A DNA stretch of 64,000 bases, taken from Alligator mississippiensis (lineage: Eukaryota > Chordata > Crocodylia > Alligatoridae). The stretch spans positions 343,970,203 to 344,034,202 of the forward strand of contig NC_081824.1 in assembly GCF_030867095.1 (NCBI RefSeq), written 5' to 3'. How positions within the stretch are numbered: the first letter of the stretch is position 1; each line of letters opens with the position of its first letter. Positions 20,730-31,047 of the stretch are shown here, in pieces. Both the position numbers and the translations under genes were made by a program. Below the pieces are notes generated by a model. The model did not search any database. It was not told the DNA's origin and saw nothing but the letters and a program-made list of their open reading frames with translations.

Positions 20730-22340
20730 ATGGGAACAAGTCAGTCTAAACAGGTTCCTGTCCCCCCTAAGGGGACTCTGGCATACTTTATGTACACACA
20801 CTATTCTCCCGAGACTTGCAAGTACCTGGATAAGTGGAACTGGTATACTAGGGATGATCCTGTGAAACATTTTCCACAGGAAGGAACATTTGATCAGGAT
20901 AAAATAGTGCACTTGAGAGGGGCATTAGAGTCCCGTGGATCCAAAACACCACAAAACCAGTGGGACGCGTTCTTTTATTGGTATGATGAAATGTCCAAAA
21001 GGCGGACAGAATCTCAAACTAGGAGCCTAAAAGACTCTCAAGAAAAATTAAAACAGCAGTTAAAAGCTGTTCGGGACAAATTGGCTGCTCCCCCAAATTA
21101 CACGCTGGCCACCGCTCCGATGTATCCAGCATTGCCCGGGGCACCCCCACTACCGGAGCCAGCAGAGGATATCCTTGACCTTTGTTCGAACCCTGCTCTC
21201 CTGGGACTCCCACATCAGCAACAACCGGTTCAACATCAGGCTGCAGCCCAGGCTAGTGACCCATTAGCTGAAGCTCCTTCAGAAAATCCATCCACGGAGC
21301 TTAATAGTCCGGACTCATCCACCATATCTGCCACTCAATCATCACCAGTGTGGCAATTTACTCCTGGGTCACAACCCACCACAGGTGTATTTAGAAGAAT
21401 GGGAATAGGCATGAAAAGATCTCCCATCAATCTGAGATCCCGAACTGCACAAGCTTACCCCCTAAGACAAATGCCAGGCATTGGCACCGATGGACAAAAT
21501 ATAGTAACTGTGCATGCACCCTGGACTCCAGGTGATCTCTACAATTTAACTCAAAAGTTCCCAAAAATCAGGGAAGACCCAGAAAAATTTCAGGAAGAAT
21601 TGCAGACTGTTATAAATTGTTATAATCCAACATGGGCTGACATTAATCAGCTCATGCGATCCATTTTGCCCAAGGAGACTATGCTACGTCTGTACGCTGC
21701 CTGTACTTGGCCAGATCAAAACCCACGGATTGGCCAAGACTTTATTGACAAGAGAAATGCTTTGGTTCAGGCAGTTCTCACAATTTGCCCAAAAAAGGCA
21801 GACTGGACCAAAATAAATACCTGTAAACAAAACAAAAATGAACACCCCAGTGACTATTTAGAACGCCTCAAACAGGCATTTGAACGATACTCAGGAATGG
21901 ATAACCCAGTCGGAAATGCTAAACAAGCAATAGTGGCAGCATTCGTTCAGGCACTTAACCCTAAAATTGCTGAGAAAATTCAAACAGTAATTATTGGCTG
22001 GGAAACTAAAGATTTGACTGAAGTCCTTGCTGCGGCTAACCATTTTCATAACAAATTGGAACGGTCTAAAGACAGTGCCGAGTTTAAGTTAATGGCCTTA
22101 CAGATTTCTCAGTTGCAGGGTCCAGGTAGAGGAAGGGGACGAGGACGGGGAAGGGGAGGCCTGGGTAGATTCAGGGGAAGAGATAGATCCTTGAGCCCAC
22201 AAAACCCAGGCTATGGGAACCAATGTCATTATTGCAAGCAAGAAGGACATTGGAAATCAGAATGCCCCAACCGCCCCGGCCAAGGACCCAGACCCCAGCC
22301 CCCACCTCCACTTCCTGTCAATTTTCCCAGTGTTGAATAG
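20730..22340 (+). CDS. ERV-A gag polyprotein, intact
   Basis: 536-residue open frame with no break. It encodes the structural polyprotein that assembles the particle core. It starts MGTSQSK, with Gly2 for N-myristoylation. A matrix domain follows, then a charged helical segment (about 93-118), a YPAL motif (132-135) that could recruit ALIX as a late domain, and a proline-rich linker. The capsid domain covers about 235-440, with the conserved SDYLERLKQAF segment near 374. Next are an RG-rich basic tract and one CCHC knuckle (CHYCKQEGHWKSEC, 499-512), as in gammaretroviral nucleocapsid. The stop is TAG at 22338-22340, and pol continues in the same frame, so stop-codon readthrough is the likely route to Gag-Pol. 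Length is typical. Start choice: first ATG of the frame, followed at once by the myristoylation signal. Confidence 0.95.
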   Translation: MGTSQSKQVPVPPKGTLAYFMYTHYSPETCKYLDKWNWYTRDDPVKHFPQEGTFDQDKIVHLRGALESRGSKTPQNQWDAFFYWYDEMSKRRTESQTRSLKDSQEKLKQQLKAVRDKLAAPPNYTLATAPMYPALPGAPPLPEPAEDILDLCSNPALLGLPHQQQPVQHQAAAQASDPLAEAPSENPSTELNSPDSSTISATQSSPVWQFTPGSQPTTGVFRRMGIGMKRSPINLRSRTAQAYPLRQMPGIGTDGQNIVTVHAPWTPGDLYNLTQKFPKIREDPEKFQEELQTVINCYNPTWADINQLMRSILPKETMLRLYAACTWPDQNPRIGQDFIDKRNALVQAVLTICPKKADWTKINTCKQNKNEHPSDYLERLKQAFERYSGMDNPVGNAKQAIVAAFVQALNPKIAEKIQTVIIGWETKDLTEVLAAANHFHNKLERSKDSAEFKLMALQISQLQGPGRGRGRGRGRGGLGRFRGRDRSLSPQNPGYGNQCHYCKQEGHWKSECPNRPGQGPRPQPPPPLPVNFPSVE

Positions 22341-25300
22341 GACAGCCTGAGGGACAGTGACATCATTGCTCCTTTGCTTGCTACTGACCAATCTGGTCCG
22401 TTTGTTGAATGCCTTATTTCTGGTAAACCTGTCTCCTGTCTTGTCGACACCGGAGCGTCCCGCTCCACGCTAAAGGCTGCTGAGTTTCCTTTTCTACCTT
22501 ATTCTCCTGAAACTGTAAATGCTGTCAGTATAGGCGGACAACCTATCCCACATCCCGTCTCTGAACCTGTCTCCATCTCTATTGGCCCTTTGTCTGAAAA
22601 TCATGCCTTTCTTCTTAGCCCCTGTGCACCTGTCAACCTTCTTGGTAAGGATTTGCTGTGTAAACTGGGATGCGTGATTTATTGTAGCCCAGATGGTGTT
22701 TACCTTGAGGTACCGGAACATAGGGAAACCGAGCTTGTGGCTTTGCTAACCCAGGAGTACTCTGATTCTGACACTTCCTTCTTGCAAGAGGAACTGTTGG
22801 CACGAGTACCTCCACAGCTGTGGTCCACCCATGCGAATGAAGTGGGGCACATGCTGAGTGCTGAACCAGTGCGTATCATCCTGAACCCTGCCAAGCCACT
22901 TCCTCGTGTCCCACAGTACCCCATCTCAAAGGAAGCTGAGGAAGGGATCAAGCCTGTCGTTTCCTCACTCCTTGAGCAAGGGATTATTGTCCCAATACGC
23001 TCCCCTTGCAACACACCTATCCTACCTGTCAAAAAACCTGGTAAAGATACGTATCGCTTTGTGCAAGATCTTCGAGCTGTAAATGCCGCTGTGTTACCCG
23101 CTTTCCCCGTGGTCCCTAACCCTGCCACTATTCTTTCCTGTATCCCTTCAGATGCTACATATTTCACAGTAGTGGATCTTTGTTCTGCTTTTTTCTCTAT
23201 CCCCGTTCATAAGGATAGCCAGTATCTGTTTGCATTTACTTATCAGGGATTTCAATATACCTGGACAAGACTCCCTCAGGGATATACAGAGTCCCCAACC
23301 CTGTTTTCCCAGATCCTAAAAAAAGATTTGGATCCTATCACGTTCAAAGGGGGGGTCCACCCTTGTTCAGTACGTTGATGATCTATTGTTAGCCTCACCC
23401 ACTTTAGAGGCCTGTGAGCAAGATACTTTGACACTCCTCACAGCTTTAGCTCAGAAAGGCCACAAGGCCTCAAAATCTAAATTGCAGCTCTGCAAGTCTA
23501 AGGTACATTATTTAGGGCATGATATCTCAGCAGGAGAACGACACCTTTCCCCTAGTAGAGTTGAAGCTATCCTCAACATTCCCAAACCTATGACTAGAAA
23601 ACAGATGAGGGGATTCTTAGGTGCAACGGGTTATTGTAGACAGTGGATCCTGGGTTATGCTGCTTTCGCAAAACCCTTGCAAGCATTCACTCATGATACC
23701 GCCCCAGAACCCCTCCCTTGGACTCCTGAAGCCGAACAAGCATTTGTGGTCCTTAAGCAAGCCCTCACTCTTGCTCCTGCTCTTGGACTTCCTAATTATA
23801 AGAAACCCTTTACCTTGTTTTGTCATGAACGGGAAGGAATCGCTTTAGGAGTACTCACTCAGCTGCATGGTGAAAAGCATCGCCCAATTGCATATTACAG
23901 CTCTGCCCTTGATCCCGTAGCTGCGGGACTTCCTCCTTGCCTCCGTTCAGTTGCAGCTGCTGCCTTGTTGGTTGAAAAGGCAGATTCTCTAGTTTTGGGA
24001 CACTCTTTAACCGTTGCAGTTCCACATGCTGTGATGGCCCTTCTGCTCAAGGGCAAAACTCAGCACATTTCCAATTCCCGTCTTACTAAATATGAGAAAC
24101 TTCTACTGTCAGCTGCAAATGTGACCTTAAATCGCTGTTCAATTCTGAATCCTGCGTCACTTCTGCCTATTGCCTCTGATGGTGAGCCTCATGATTGCCT
24201 GTCTATCACAACTCAATTGTTAACCCCTCAAACTGACCTCAAGGACATTCCTATCCCGAACTCTGACCTTGTTTTGTTTGTTGATGGTTCCTGTCTTAGA
24301 AATGATGCAGGCAAATTAGTTGCGGGATATGCAGTATGCACTCAGTATGCTGTTTTGGAAGCCTATTCTTTACCCCAAGCTCGTTCTGCTCAAGTTGCTG
24401 AACTCATTGCTTTAACACGTGCTTGCATTCTTGCAAAAAATCAAACCACAACCATTTATACTGACTCTAAGTATGCTTTTGGTGTTGTTCATGATTTTGG
24501 ACAAATCTGGAAACAGAGGGTTCCTCACTTCATCAGGGACCCAAATCAGTCATGGTTGTTATGTAAAAGCGCTCTTAGAAGCTGTTCAATTGCCTCTTGC
24601 TATTGCTATTGTCAAATGTAAAGCTCATGAGAAACCCTTTGATGATGTCACACAAGGAAATGATCTGGCAGACCGTTCTGCCAGAAATGCGGCCCTTTCT
24701 GGCCCACAGGCTCCTAACTCTGTTTTTGTTTGTTTTTCAGCAGACCAGTCTCCTTTGGCTAGCCTTTCAAGTCTGGCCCTTCTTCAAAATCAGGCCCCAA
24801 AAAAGGAAATAAATGACTGGCTGCGTGCAGGATGTTCACTGCACCCCGACTCTCTCTGGCGCTCCCCGGACGGCCGCCTGGTGGCGCCTAGAGAGCTTTT
24901 GCCACATCTTGCTCGTTTAACCCACTCTGTGGCCCATACGAGCAAAGGAGGAATGATTGCTACAGTACAAAGAAATTGGTTTGCCCCAAATTTTCCTTCC
25001 ATGGCACAACAGTACTGTAGCTCCTGTCCCATCTGCTTAGCTCACAACATTGGGCAACGGGTAAAAACGACACCCGCAGCCCATCCCCCTCCATGGGGAC
25101 CGTTTGTAAATCTGCAAATTGATTTTGTGCAGCTACCTAAGTGCTGTTCTTATGAATACATTCTTGTTATTATTGATGTGTTCTCTGGATGGGTGGAAGC
25201 CTACCCATGCGTACGTGCTGATTCCATCACTGTAGCAAAGAAATTGCTCAAAGAATTCATCCCTAGATTTGGATTGCCCCTCACAATAGATAGTGACTGT

Positions 25301-26067
25301 GGCACCCATTTCACAGGACAGATAGTAAAAAAATCTGCCAAGCACTCAACATACAGCAACACCTACACTGTAGTTATCATCCACAGTCAAGTGGTGCTGT
25401 AGAACGTAAAAACTCTGATTTAAAAACGCGCATTTCGAAGATTTGTGTTGAAACAGGCCTCAAATGGCCTGATGCACTGCCCATTGCTCTTATGCACATT
25501 AGAAACACTGTTAACAGAAAACATGGCCTAACCCCTTATGAAATACTCATGGCACGACCCATGAGGATGCCAGCTACACTACCTGTTGCCCCTCACCAAA
25601 CAGACCTACAATTAACTGATGAAACTGTACTAAATTATTGCAAGGCATTAATGAAGTATGCCAGGTCTGTTCATTCACAGGTCCAAGAAGCCTTACCTCA
25701 ACCACCGGATGTTCCCTGTCACAACCTCGAACAAGGGGATTGGATCTACGTAAAGGTCTATCAACGGAAAAACGCACCTCAACCCAGATGGAAAGGACCT
25801 TTCCAGGTACTTCTAACCACTAATTCTGCTGTTCGTTGCCAAGGTCACCAAACGTGGACTCACGCCTCGCACTGCAAGAAGGTATCACCTCCATTGGACC
25901 CCGAAGCAGCTGTATTCCAACCAAGGTTGGGATCTTTCCCTGAGGCCAAGGACAAAGACCCTCAGGACCTCACTCAGGCAAGTGAGGAGCATCAGGGTGC
26001 AAGTGCTAGTAACCTCTCCCCTGAACCCAACACCTCAGCCCAGCCGGATTCATCAGTTGAAGAATGA
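22341..26067 (+). pseudogene. ERV-A pol (protease-RT-RNase H-integrase), three frameshifts
   Basis: Follows the gag UAG in frame. The first segment (to 23378) holds the protease, with LVDTGAS near 22441-22461, and the RT fingers and palm up to LPQGYTESP. A length change in a G7 run (23349-23355) shifts the frame just before the RT active site YVDD (23371-23382). The second segment (to 24621) covers the RT connection and the start of RNase H (FVDGSC, TDSKYAF). A second shift falls at GAGGG (24516-24520). The third segment (to 25402) has the rest of RNase H (KCKAHEK, NDLADRSA), the integrase zinc-binding region with CSSCPIC, and two catalytic Asp (LQIDF and DSDCGTH). A third shift is in an A7 run (25327-25333). 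The last segment carries the catalytic Glu region (HPQSSG..VER) and the WKGPF C-terminal domain, ending TGA at 26065-26067. No catalytic residue is visibly substituted. The breaks are indels, so this copy cannot make full-length Pol as sequenced. Confidence 0.93.
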
Positions 26068-26097
26068 AGATATCATCTTCGGCCTCGAAGAAAGTGA

Positions 26098-26286
26098 ATG
26101 CTCCCATTCGGCAGATCACCACCTCGATCAAGACCAAGAGCCGACATTATCAGTCCTTTAGGTAACTTGAGCCCAGAGGACGAAGAAAGACTTTGGCTGC
26201 CATCCTGGGTTTGGCTGGTAGTGTTCTTTTTCTTACTGGTGCTGGTTATGTTTGTTGTTAAGATTCTTTGTCCCTCCTGTATCTAA
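26098..26286 (+). CDS. ERV-A small membrane ORF (62 aa) abutting env
   Basis: Complete ATG-to-TAA frame of 62 codons in the gap between pol and env. Its N-terminal half is polar and proline/arginine-rich (MLPFGRSPPRSRPR), followed by an acidic patch (SPEDEERL). Its C-terminal half is one strongly hydrophobic stretch (about 35-57) ending in a Cys-containing KILCPSC tail, so a single-pass membrane protein is predicted. The TAA (26284-26286) is 2 nt before the env ATG (26289), in a different frame. I do not recognise a homologue. It might be an accessory protein read from the same mRNA as env, an env leader cut off by a frameshift, or chance. Translation is unproven. Confidence 0.45.
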   Translation: MLPFGRSPPRSRPRADIISPLGNLSPEDEERLWLPSWVWLVVFFFLLVLVMFVVKILCPSCI

Positions 26287-26288
26287 AA

Positions 26289-27773
26289 ATGGCACTGATA
26301 TCCTTATATATCACACTTGGGTATCTCAGTATCACCCAAGGGGGGTGGGAGAAAAATTTGTATTTGCAGATCTCCCATGCGGTGGCTCAAGCTGGAAATA
26401 AAAGTGACTGCTGGATATGCTCTCACAGCCCAGCACACCTACACCAAGGAATCCCAATGATCGGAGTACCAATATCCCTCCAGCAATGGGGAACAATAAA
26501 CGGCGGCTTCGTTAGACACTACTCGTTAGCTGCCCATCGGTCCGCTCCTAAAGAATGGAGGGCCGCCCCTGCTAACTGGATAATCTCCCCAAGAGTAGAG
26601 GCGCCTTTCTGTAACAGATCCAACAACACCGGAGCTTATAATAAAGGCACACCTGTAGGACACTACCCTCATTGCCTAACTACTCTAGATTATAGCCCTA
26701 GTAGCACCAGTGGAATCCTGTTGGGTAACGTACCCTCTCTCAATTGTACAGGATTCATGGTCTACAACTTTTCTAAGGAACCTCATGTTGCTCTCATTGC
26801 AAACAGATCAGAATTTTACATTGACTCCAATTTTACTTCTTGTAATATATCTCGGTCCAGCAGGATAACAGCTGAACGTGGACCGTCCTATACGATGCAT
26901 ATCAATCGAAAGTGCCGGATAGGGCACAACAACTGTCGAGATTTGAGTACCCTTTCTGCCCCAGGCCTTTACTGGCTCTGCAGAAACAGGGCTCATAAAA
27001 TCTTGCCCTGGAATTGGGTGGGGGCATGCACTCTTGGACGTGTTATCCCTGGTTTCGAAATGCATAGTGCAATATATCTGGAACAAGTAAAAAATTTCAA
27101 CCATCACATGAAAAGGGCGGTTAACCCCTTAGCTACCAGAAACACAGGGTTCCATCGATTTGTGAGAACCTTCATACCGTGGCTTTGAGTAAGAGAATTG
27201 GAACTAGCCATAATTAACATTTCAGCCACAATGGAAGCTATGGGAAATGCCACTGCGGATGCAATTCAGGCTCTGCAAAAAGAGATCTCCCAGATCTCAC
27301 AAGTAACTATACAACACTGCATAGCCCTAGATTACCTATTGGTATCCCAGGGAGGAGTATGTGCCTTAGTAAACTCCACCTGTTGTGTCTATGTCAATCA
27401 GGACATGCGAATCGAAACTGACATTCGCAAAATCCGAAATCAGTTAAGGGTCCTACATCAAGTGGCCTCAGAAAATACTGACTGGGGTCTAGAAGAAATG
27501 TGGTCTTGGCTAACCTCCTGGCTCCCAGATTTCGGGGCTCTTGGCAAGAAAATCCTGTATGGAATATTGTTTGTCTTGATAGTTCTGATAATGTTCTATG
27601 TCTTAATGCAACTGATCCTCTGCTGCGTGAAAGCCAGCAGGGGAAGCTTTAGCAAGGCAAGAAAACCCACAGCAGAGTCTAGAATAATGGTGTTACAAAA
27701 GTGTGAGCAGATTGAAAGAAAACATGAAAGGCTGCATGATGAAATAGAGGGGCTCATGAGAATGGAAATTTAA
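26289..27773 (+). pseudogene. ERV-A env, one in-frame stop at the SU/TM border
   Basis: Envelope glycoprotein frame of 494 codons with one interruption, a TGA at 27186-27188. The surface part (299 residues from ATG 26289) has an N-terminal hydrophobic signal segment (2-15), a CWIC motif (41-44) of the kind that forms the labile SU-TM disulfide in gammaretroviral envelopes, and many N-glycosylation sites. The stop falls inside what looks like the fusion peptide (after FIPWL). The transmembrane part continues in the same frame with a heptad-like helix, a short immunosuppressive-domain-like stretch that I do not spell out, CX6CC (Cys358, Cys365-366), a membrane span (about 422-446) and a cytoplasmic tail of about 47 residues. 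I see no canonical RX(K/R)R furin site just before the hydrophobic segment. The ATG is chosen because the 7 upstream codons of the frame contain no ATG. Confidence 0.9.
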
Positions 27774-27782
27774 GGCTAAAGT

Positions 27783-27798
27783 GAGACTAAATAGTCTC
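27783..27798 (+). repeat. Short palindrome before the ERV-A polypurine tract
   Basis: GAGACTA, two A, TAGTCTC: a 7-bp stem with a 2-nt loop, immediately 5' of the polypurine tract. It may be incidental. Confidence 0.45.
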
Positions 27799-27812
27799 AA
27801 AGGGGGGGGGGC
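27799..27812 (+). other. ERV-A polypurine tract
   Basis: AAA followed by ten G and one C, immediately before the 3' LTR TG. It primes plus-strand DNA synthesis. The long G10 run is unusual but of the normal composition for this site. Confidence 0.9.
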
Positions 27813-28315
27813 TGTGGAATCAGAAAAAATATATGCCTTAAACTTTGATTATTTTAGTTATAAGATGACATAACCGCTTTGTGTAGAATTGCTGGCTCTG
27901 TACAGTAGAACAGATAAGGGCAAGTGTTTGTTCTTTGTAACTCTTCTGCAAATGCTTCGCTCACCGCGGCCTTGAAGGTAGAAAAAAAAAGTATGTACAA
28001 AGTAGATTTCCAGGTGCAAGAAGGAGGTTTGTGAACTAACCCTATCTCCCCCATAATTCCCATCCTGATAACAGCAAAGAAATAATGAAGTAATATTATA
28101 GCCGCTTTTCATGCTAATTTCACTATATGATCACGTGAGTTGTAAGCGACTGTTAAAAAGTATATAAGCCTCCTGATTTTGCTCTTGGGGGGGACCCCTT
28201 CCAAGTGCTTGGGAAATCCATGTCACTTTGGAACTCCCTCTACAGCTGTAGTTTCTTTTGAACAAAAGCTTCTGCTGACCTGACCCAAAAGTACTCTGTG
28301 TGTGTTTCCACGACA
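27813..28315 (+). repeat. ERV-A 3' LTR, 503 bp
   Basis: Begins TGTGGAATC, ends CCACGACA and keeps TATATAAG at 28161-28168. The position equivalent to the 5' LTR AATAAA reads AACAAA (28261-28266), so the copy that should end the genomic RNA lacks the canonical poly(A) hexamer. Confidence 0.97.
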
Positions 28316-30733
28316 GTAGTAATGCCTGCTGCAGTGGCAAGGATTTTAAAGTCAATAAAAGTATTGGCAAGAGCCTGCAGCTGGCAGTAACAAAGATTTT
28401 GAGGCCTTAGGACAGGGAGCTGAAGGGAGCTGCAGGTAGATATGGGTACAAATCCAAGTTGAAACAAGGCATGCTGAACTGGAGTGGGGCAAGAGCATCT
28501 CAGCCAACTCCAAATCCAGTTCCCTTTGGATAAAATAGTAGGCAATATTTATATATCACTACAATGACTAAGAGTACAATGACTACTGTTGTCAGTCAGT
28601 CAGTTTTTAGTCCATGTAAATGCATTTCTTAACTCCTCAGGCTGAAAGCTGCCACCTTTCCAGGTTGCACAAAAGCCTTGTAAATCAGGGATCTGGTCTG
28701 AATAATGTCTAGTCTGCATTATCTCATCTCTAGGCTGTAGGTCGGTCAGGTTTCTTTCCACCACCAATTCTACTGTTATTCATCTGGTTATATCTGACCT
28801 TAGTTTAAAGCTGTCTACCTTGTAAGTTCAAATGTAGGAGCCTGGATATTAATTTGTAGAGGAGATTCCTTGTCTCTGACCACTTTCTGTACGTTTATCA
28901 ATACAGCATGTAAATACTGCAGCCCTTTTGCCTCCATTGTCCCAATACATTATGTGACAAAACAAATGAAAAAAATTAAGATTTTCCAACTTCCATTTTA
29001 AAAATTGCAGCAATTTCTGCCCCTAAAAACTACGATGAACTATGAAACTGAAAAGGGTATGAGATGTCTTGAATGAACCCCCTGTGCACATGTCTGTGTG
29101 TTCCTGTTCCTCTTCTGCAAGCAGGGGGCCTCCTAGGTGTTTTTATTTGCACTAGCTGTTTCTTCGGTGCTGACTAAGCGATTGCACGTCAGACGTGAGC
29201 AGGGAGCTTGTGTTCCAGGAACCACTCCAACCTTATACGTGATTGCAAGCAGACAGACTCCCAATGCAGGGACAAATGACTCAAGCGAGAGCTAAGAAAT
29301 ATTTAACTCTTCGGTGCCAGGAGCTAGGATTTTCCAGCACTAAGCACTTTTACAAAACTGCAATGCCAGACAGAGTAGCTGAAAGAAACAGGTGAGTCTA
29401 AAAAAGACAGTTTTTAAACATTTAAGCTATCTAGGAAATAGACTTGCACTAAAATATATATTTTTTAAATAATCAGAAGGACATCCATTTTATCCATGCC
29501 GTGGGTACATGCTTTCCATTTTCTATGGCAGCACTTTTATTACTTGCAAAATATCTAAATAATCCATGTAGGCTGACATTAAAAAAATAAATGTAACCCT
29601 GACATTTAAGGGTAATTCCTGGCAGGGTTAATAATTTTTAAAAATTGCTTTAAAACAAGAAAGTCAATGCTTTCCCAGAACAGATCATGACAGAAATATA
29701 CAAGATGCCAGAAATTCAGATCCCAGACCCCTAACAATCCAGTCCAGCAGCAGCAGCCAGAACATAAGGGTATTTATATGGATGCCAAGAACATCCAGAG
29801 TTACAACAGTAAAAGTTCTCTCTCATGCACATACACCCTATACTACAAGTTTGCAATGGTAAGAAACAAACATTCAAATACCCACCAACCTCCAACTAAA
29901 GAAATTAGGAAGAATCTTCCCAGTTTCCTTAAATTTCCCATTTGAGGGTTGTTTGTGTTTTCCTTTGAAGCATTTAGTACTTGCCACCGTAACAAATGGA
30001 ACCCCAGCCTAAAAGGAGCACCAGGGGCACATGATGAAGTTGCCTAAGGCTAGAAAGGGCTAAGTTTCACTGCACATCAGCCACTCCACCGTAACTGGCT
30101 GGACATATGCTCTTCTCCTACAGTAACTGAACTAACCCACAGTAGCATTCCCCGCTCTCACTGAGCTGCCATGAGTTAGCTTTCAAAGCATTCCCCTGGG
30201 CAGTTACCATTGAGCAGCTGGCATGCAGTAGTGTCTCTCCCTCATTTACCTGACCTCCCATGCCCATGCTCTCTCAGTTTGAGTCAGACTGCGTATTTTT
30301 AAGTCTGGGCTTTATCATTATACTTAAAACGTTTTTAAAAGCAAACAAACAAATGGTAACAGAACAAAGGCAGCACTACCATGCCATTTTTCCTATTGCA
30401 CTTATCTGGCTCTTCTTTGCAAAATTCAGCCTCAGTTCAGACTGCAGAGACATGTCTGCAACTGAGTGAGACAAAGCCAGTTTGCTACTTATGCCAATAC
30501 CTAGGAACTTTGATCTACAGAAGGTAGGTTAACGGTAACTATTGAAAAACTTTAGAATTCAGCTGCAAAGCTGTGCATCTGCACCAGACCTCCCTCTCCA
30601 CACACACACACCAGCAGTTAATAATAAATAGTACCTTTACCCCTAGGAGCAGACACTAGTTCTATAGAAAACTCTTGAGAAAGAAGAATTTGTGTAAGGT
30701 TCTCTGGCCTGGGACCTGGTTCCCCTCACTTCA
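28316..30733. other. Intergenic, no gene seen
   Basis: AT-rich unique-looking sequence. Open frames are short and unconvincing, and I recognise no repeats or RNA genes. Confidence 0.5.
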
Positions 30734-30741
30734 TTCTAGAG

Positions 30742-31039
30742 CACGGGTCAGCAACCCCTGGCACGCATGCTGAGTGTGGCACGCAAGGCCATTTTGCTCG
30801 TCACACCACCGCCAGCCCAAACTAAACAGCTGCTGCCAGCCACGGAGCCCAGGGTGCTCCCATCAGGTGGCTGGGAGTCTGCAAGCCCTGCTGCAAGCAG
30901 ACAGGGCTCTGTGGGCCAGCTGCAGCCAGGAGGCTGCAAACAGTTGCTCCGGGCTCCAGCATGTCAGCTCTCTGGCACCTTCCAAGGTAGACATTGTGTT
31001 TTTTTCGGCACTCCAGACAAAAAACATTGCCTACCCCTG
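30742..31039. mobile_element. hAT (Charlie-like) MITE, 298 bp
   Basis: 8-bp duplications TTCTAGAG (30734-30741) and TTCGAGAG (31040-31047) differ at one position. TIRs: left CACGGGTCAGCAA, right (reverse-complemented) CAGGGGTAGGCAA. The subterminal GGCACGC and GTGTGGCACGC text is typical of this transposon type. Open frames crossing it on both strands are not genes. Confidence 0.8.
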
Positions 31040-31047
31040 TTCGAGAG

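Larger units (their letters stand above)
19332..28315 (+). mobile_element. ERV-A: young gammaretrovirus-like provirus
   Basis: Complete proviral layout over about 9.0 kb: 5' LTR, tRNA-His primer binding site, leader with splice donor, gag, UAG, pol, small membrane ORF, env, polypurine tract, 3' LTR. Gammaretroviral traits are one CCHC knuckle in gag, gag and pol in the same frame separated by a UAG stop, a C-terminal integrase segment with a WKGPF core, and a TM subunit with CX6CC. The two LTRs differ at four substitutions and one G-run length, so the insertion is recent. The flanks TTAG (19328-19331) and GTAG (28316-28319) match at 3 of 4, a plausible 4-bp target duplication with one change. 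Pol and env are broken in this copy. Confidence 0.95.

Noticed and set aside
19328-28319. A perfect target duplication for ERV-A
   Set aside because: The flanks TTAG and GTAG match at only 3 of 4, so I report it as imperfect rather than proven.
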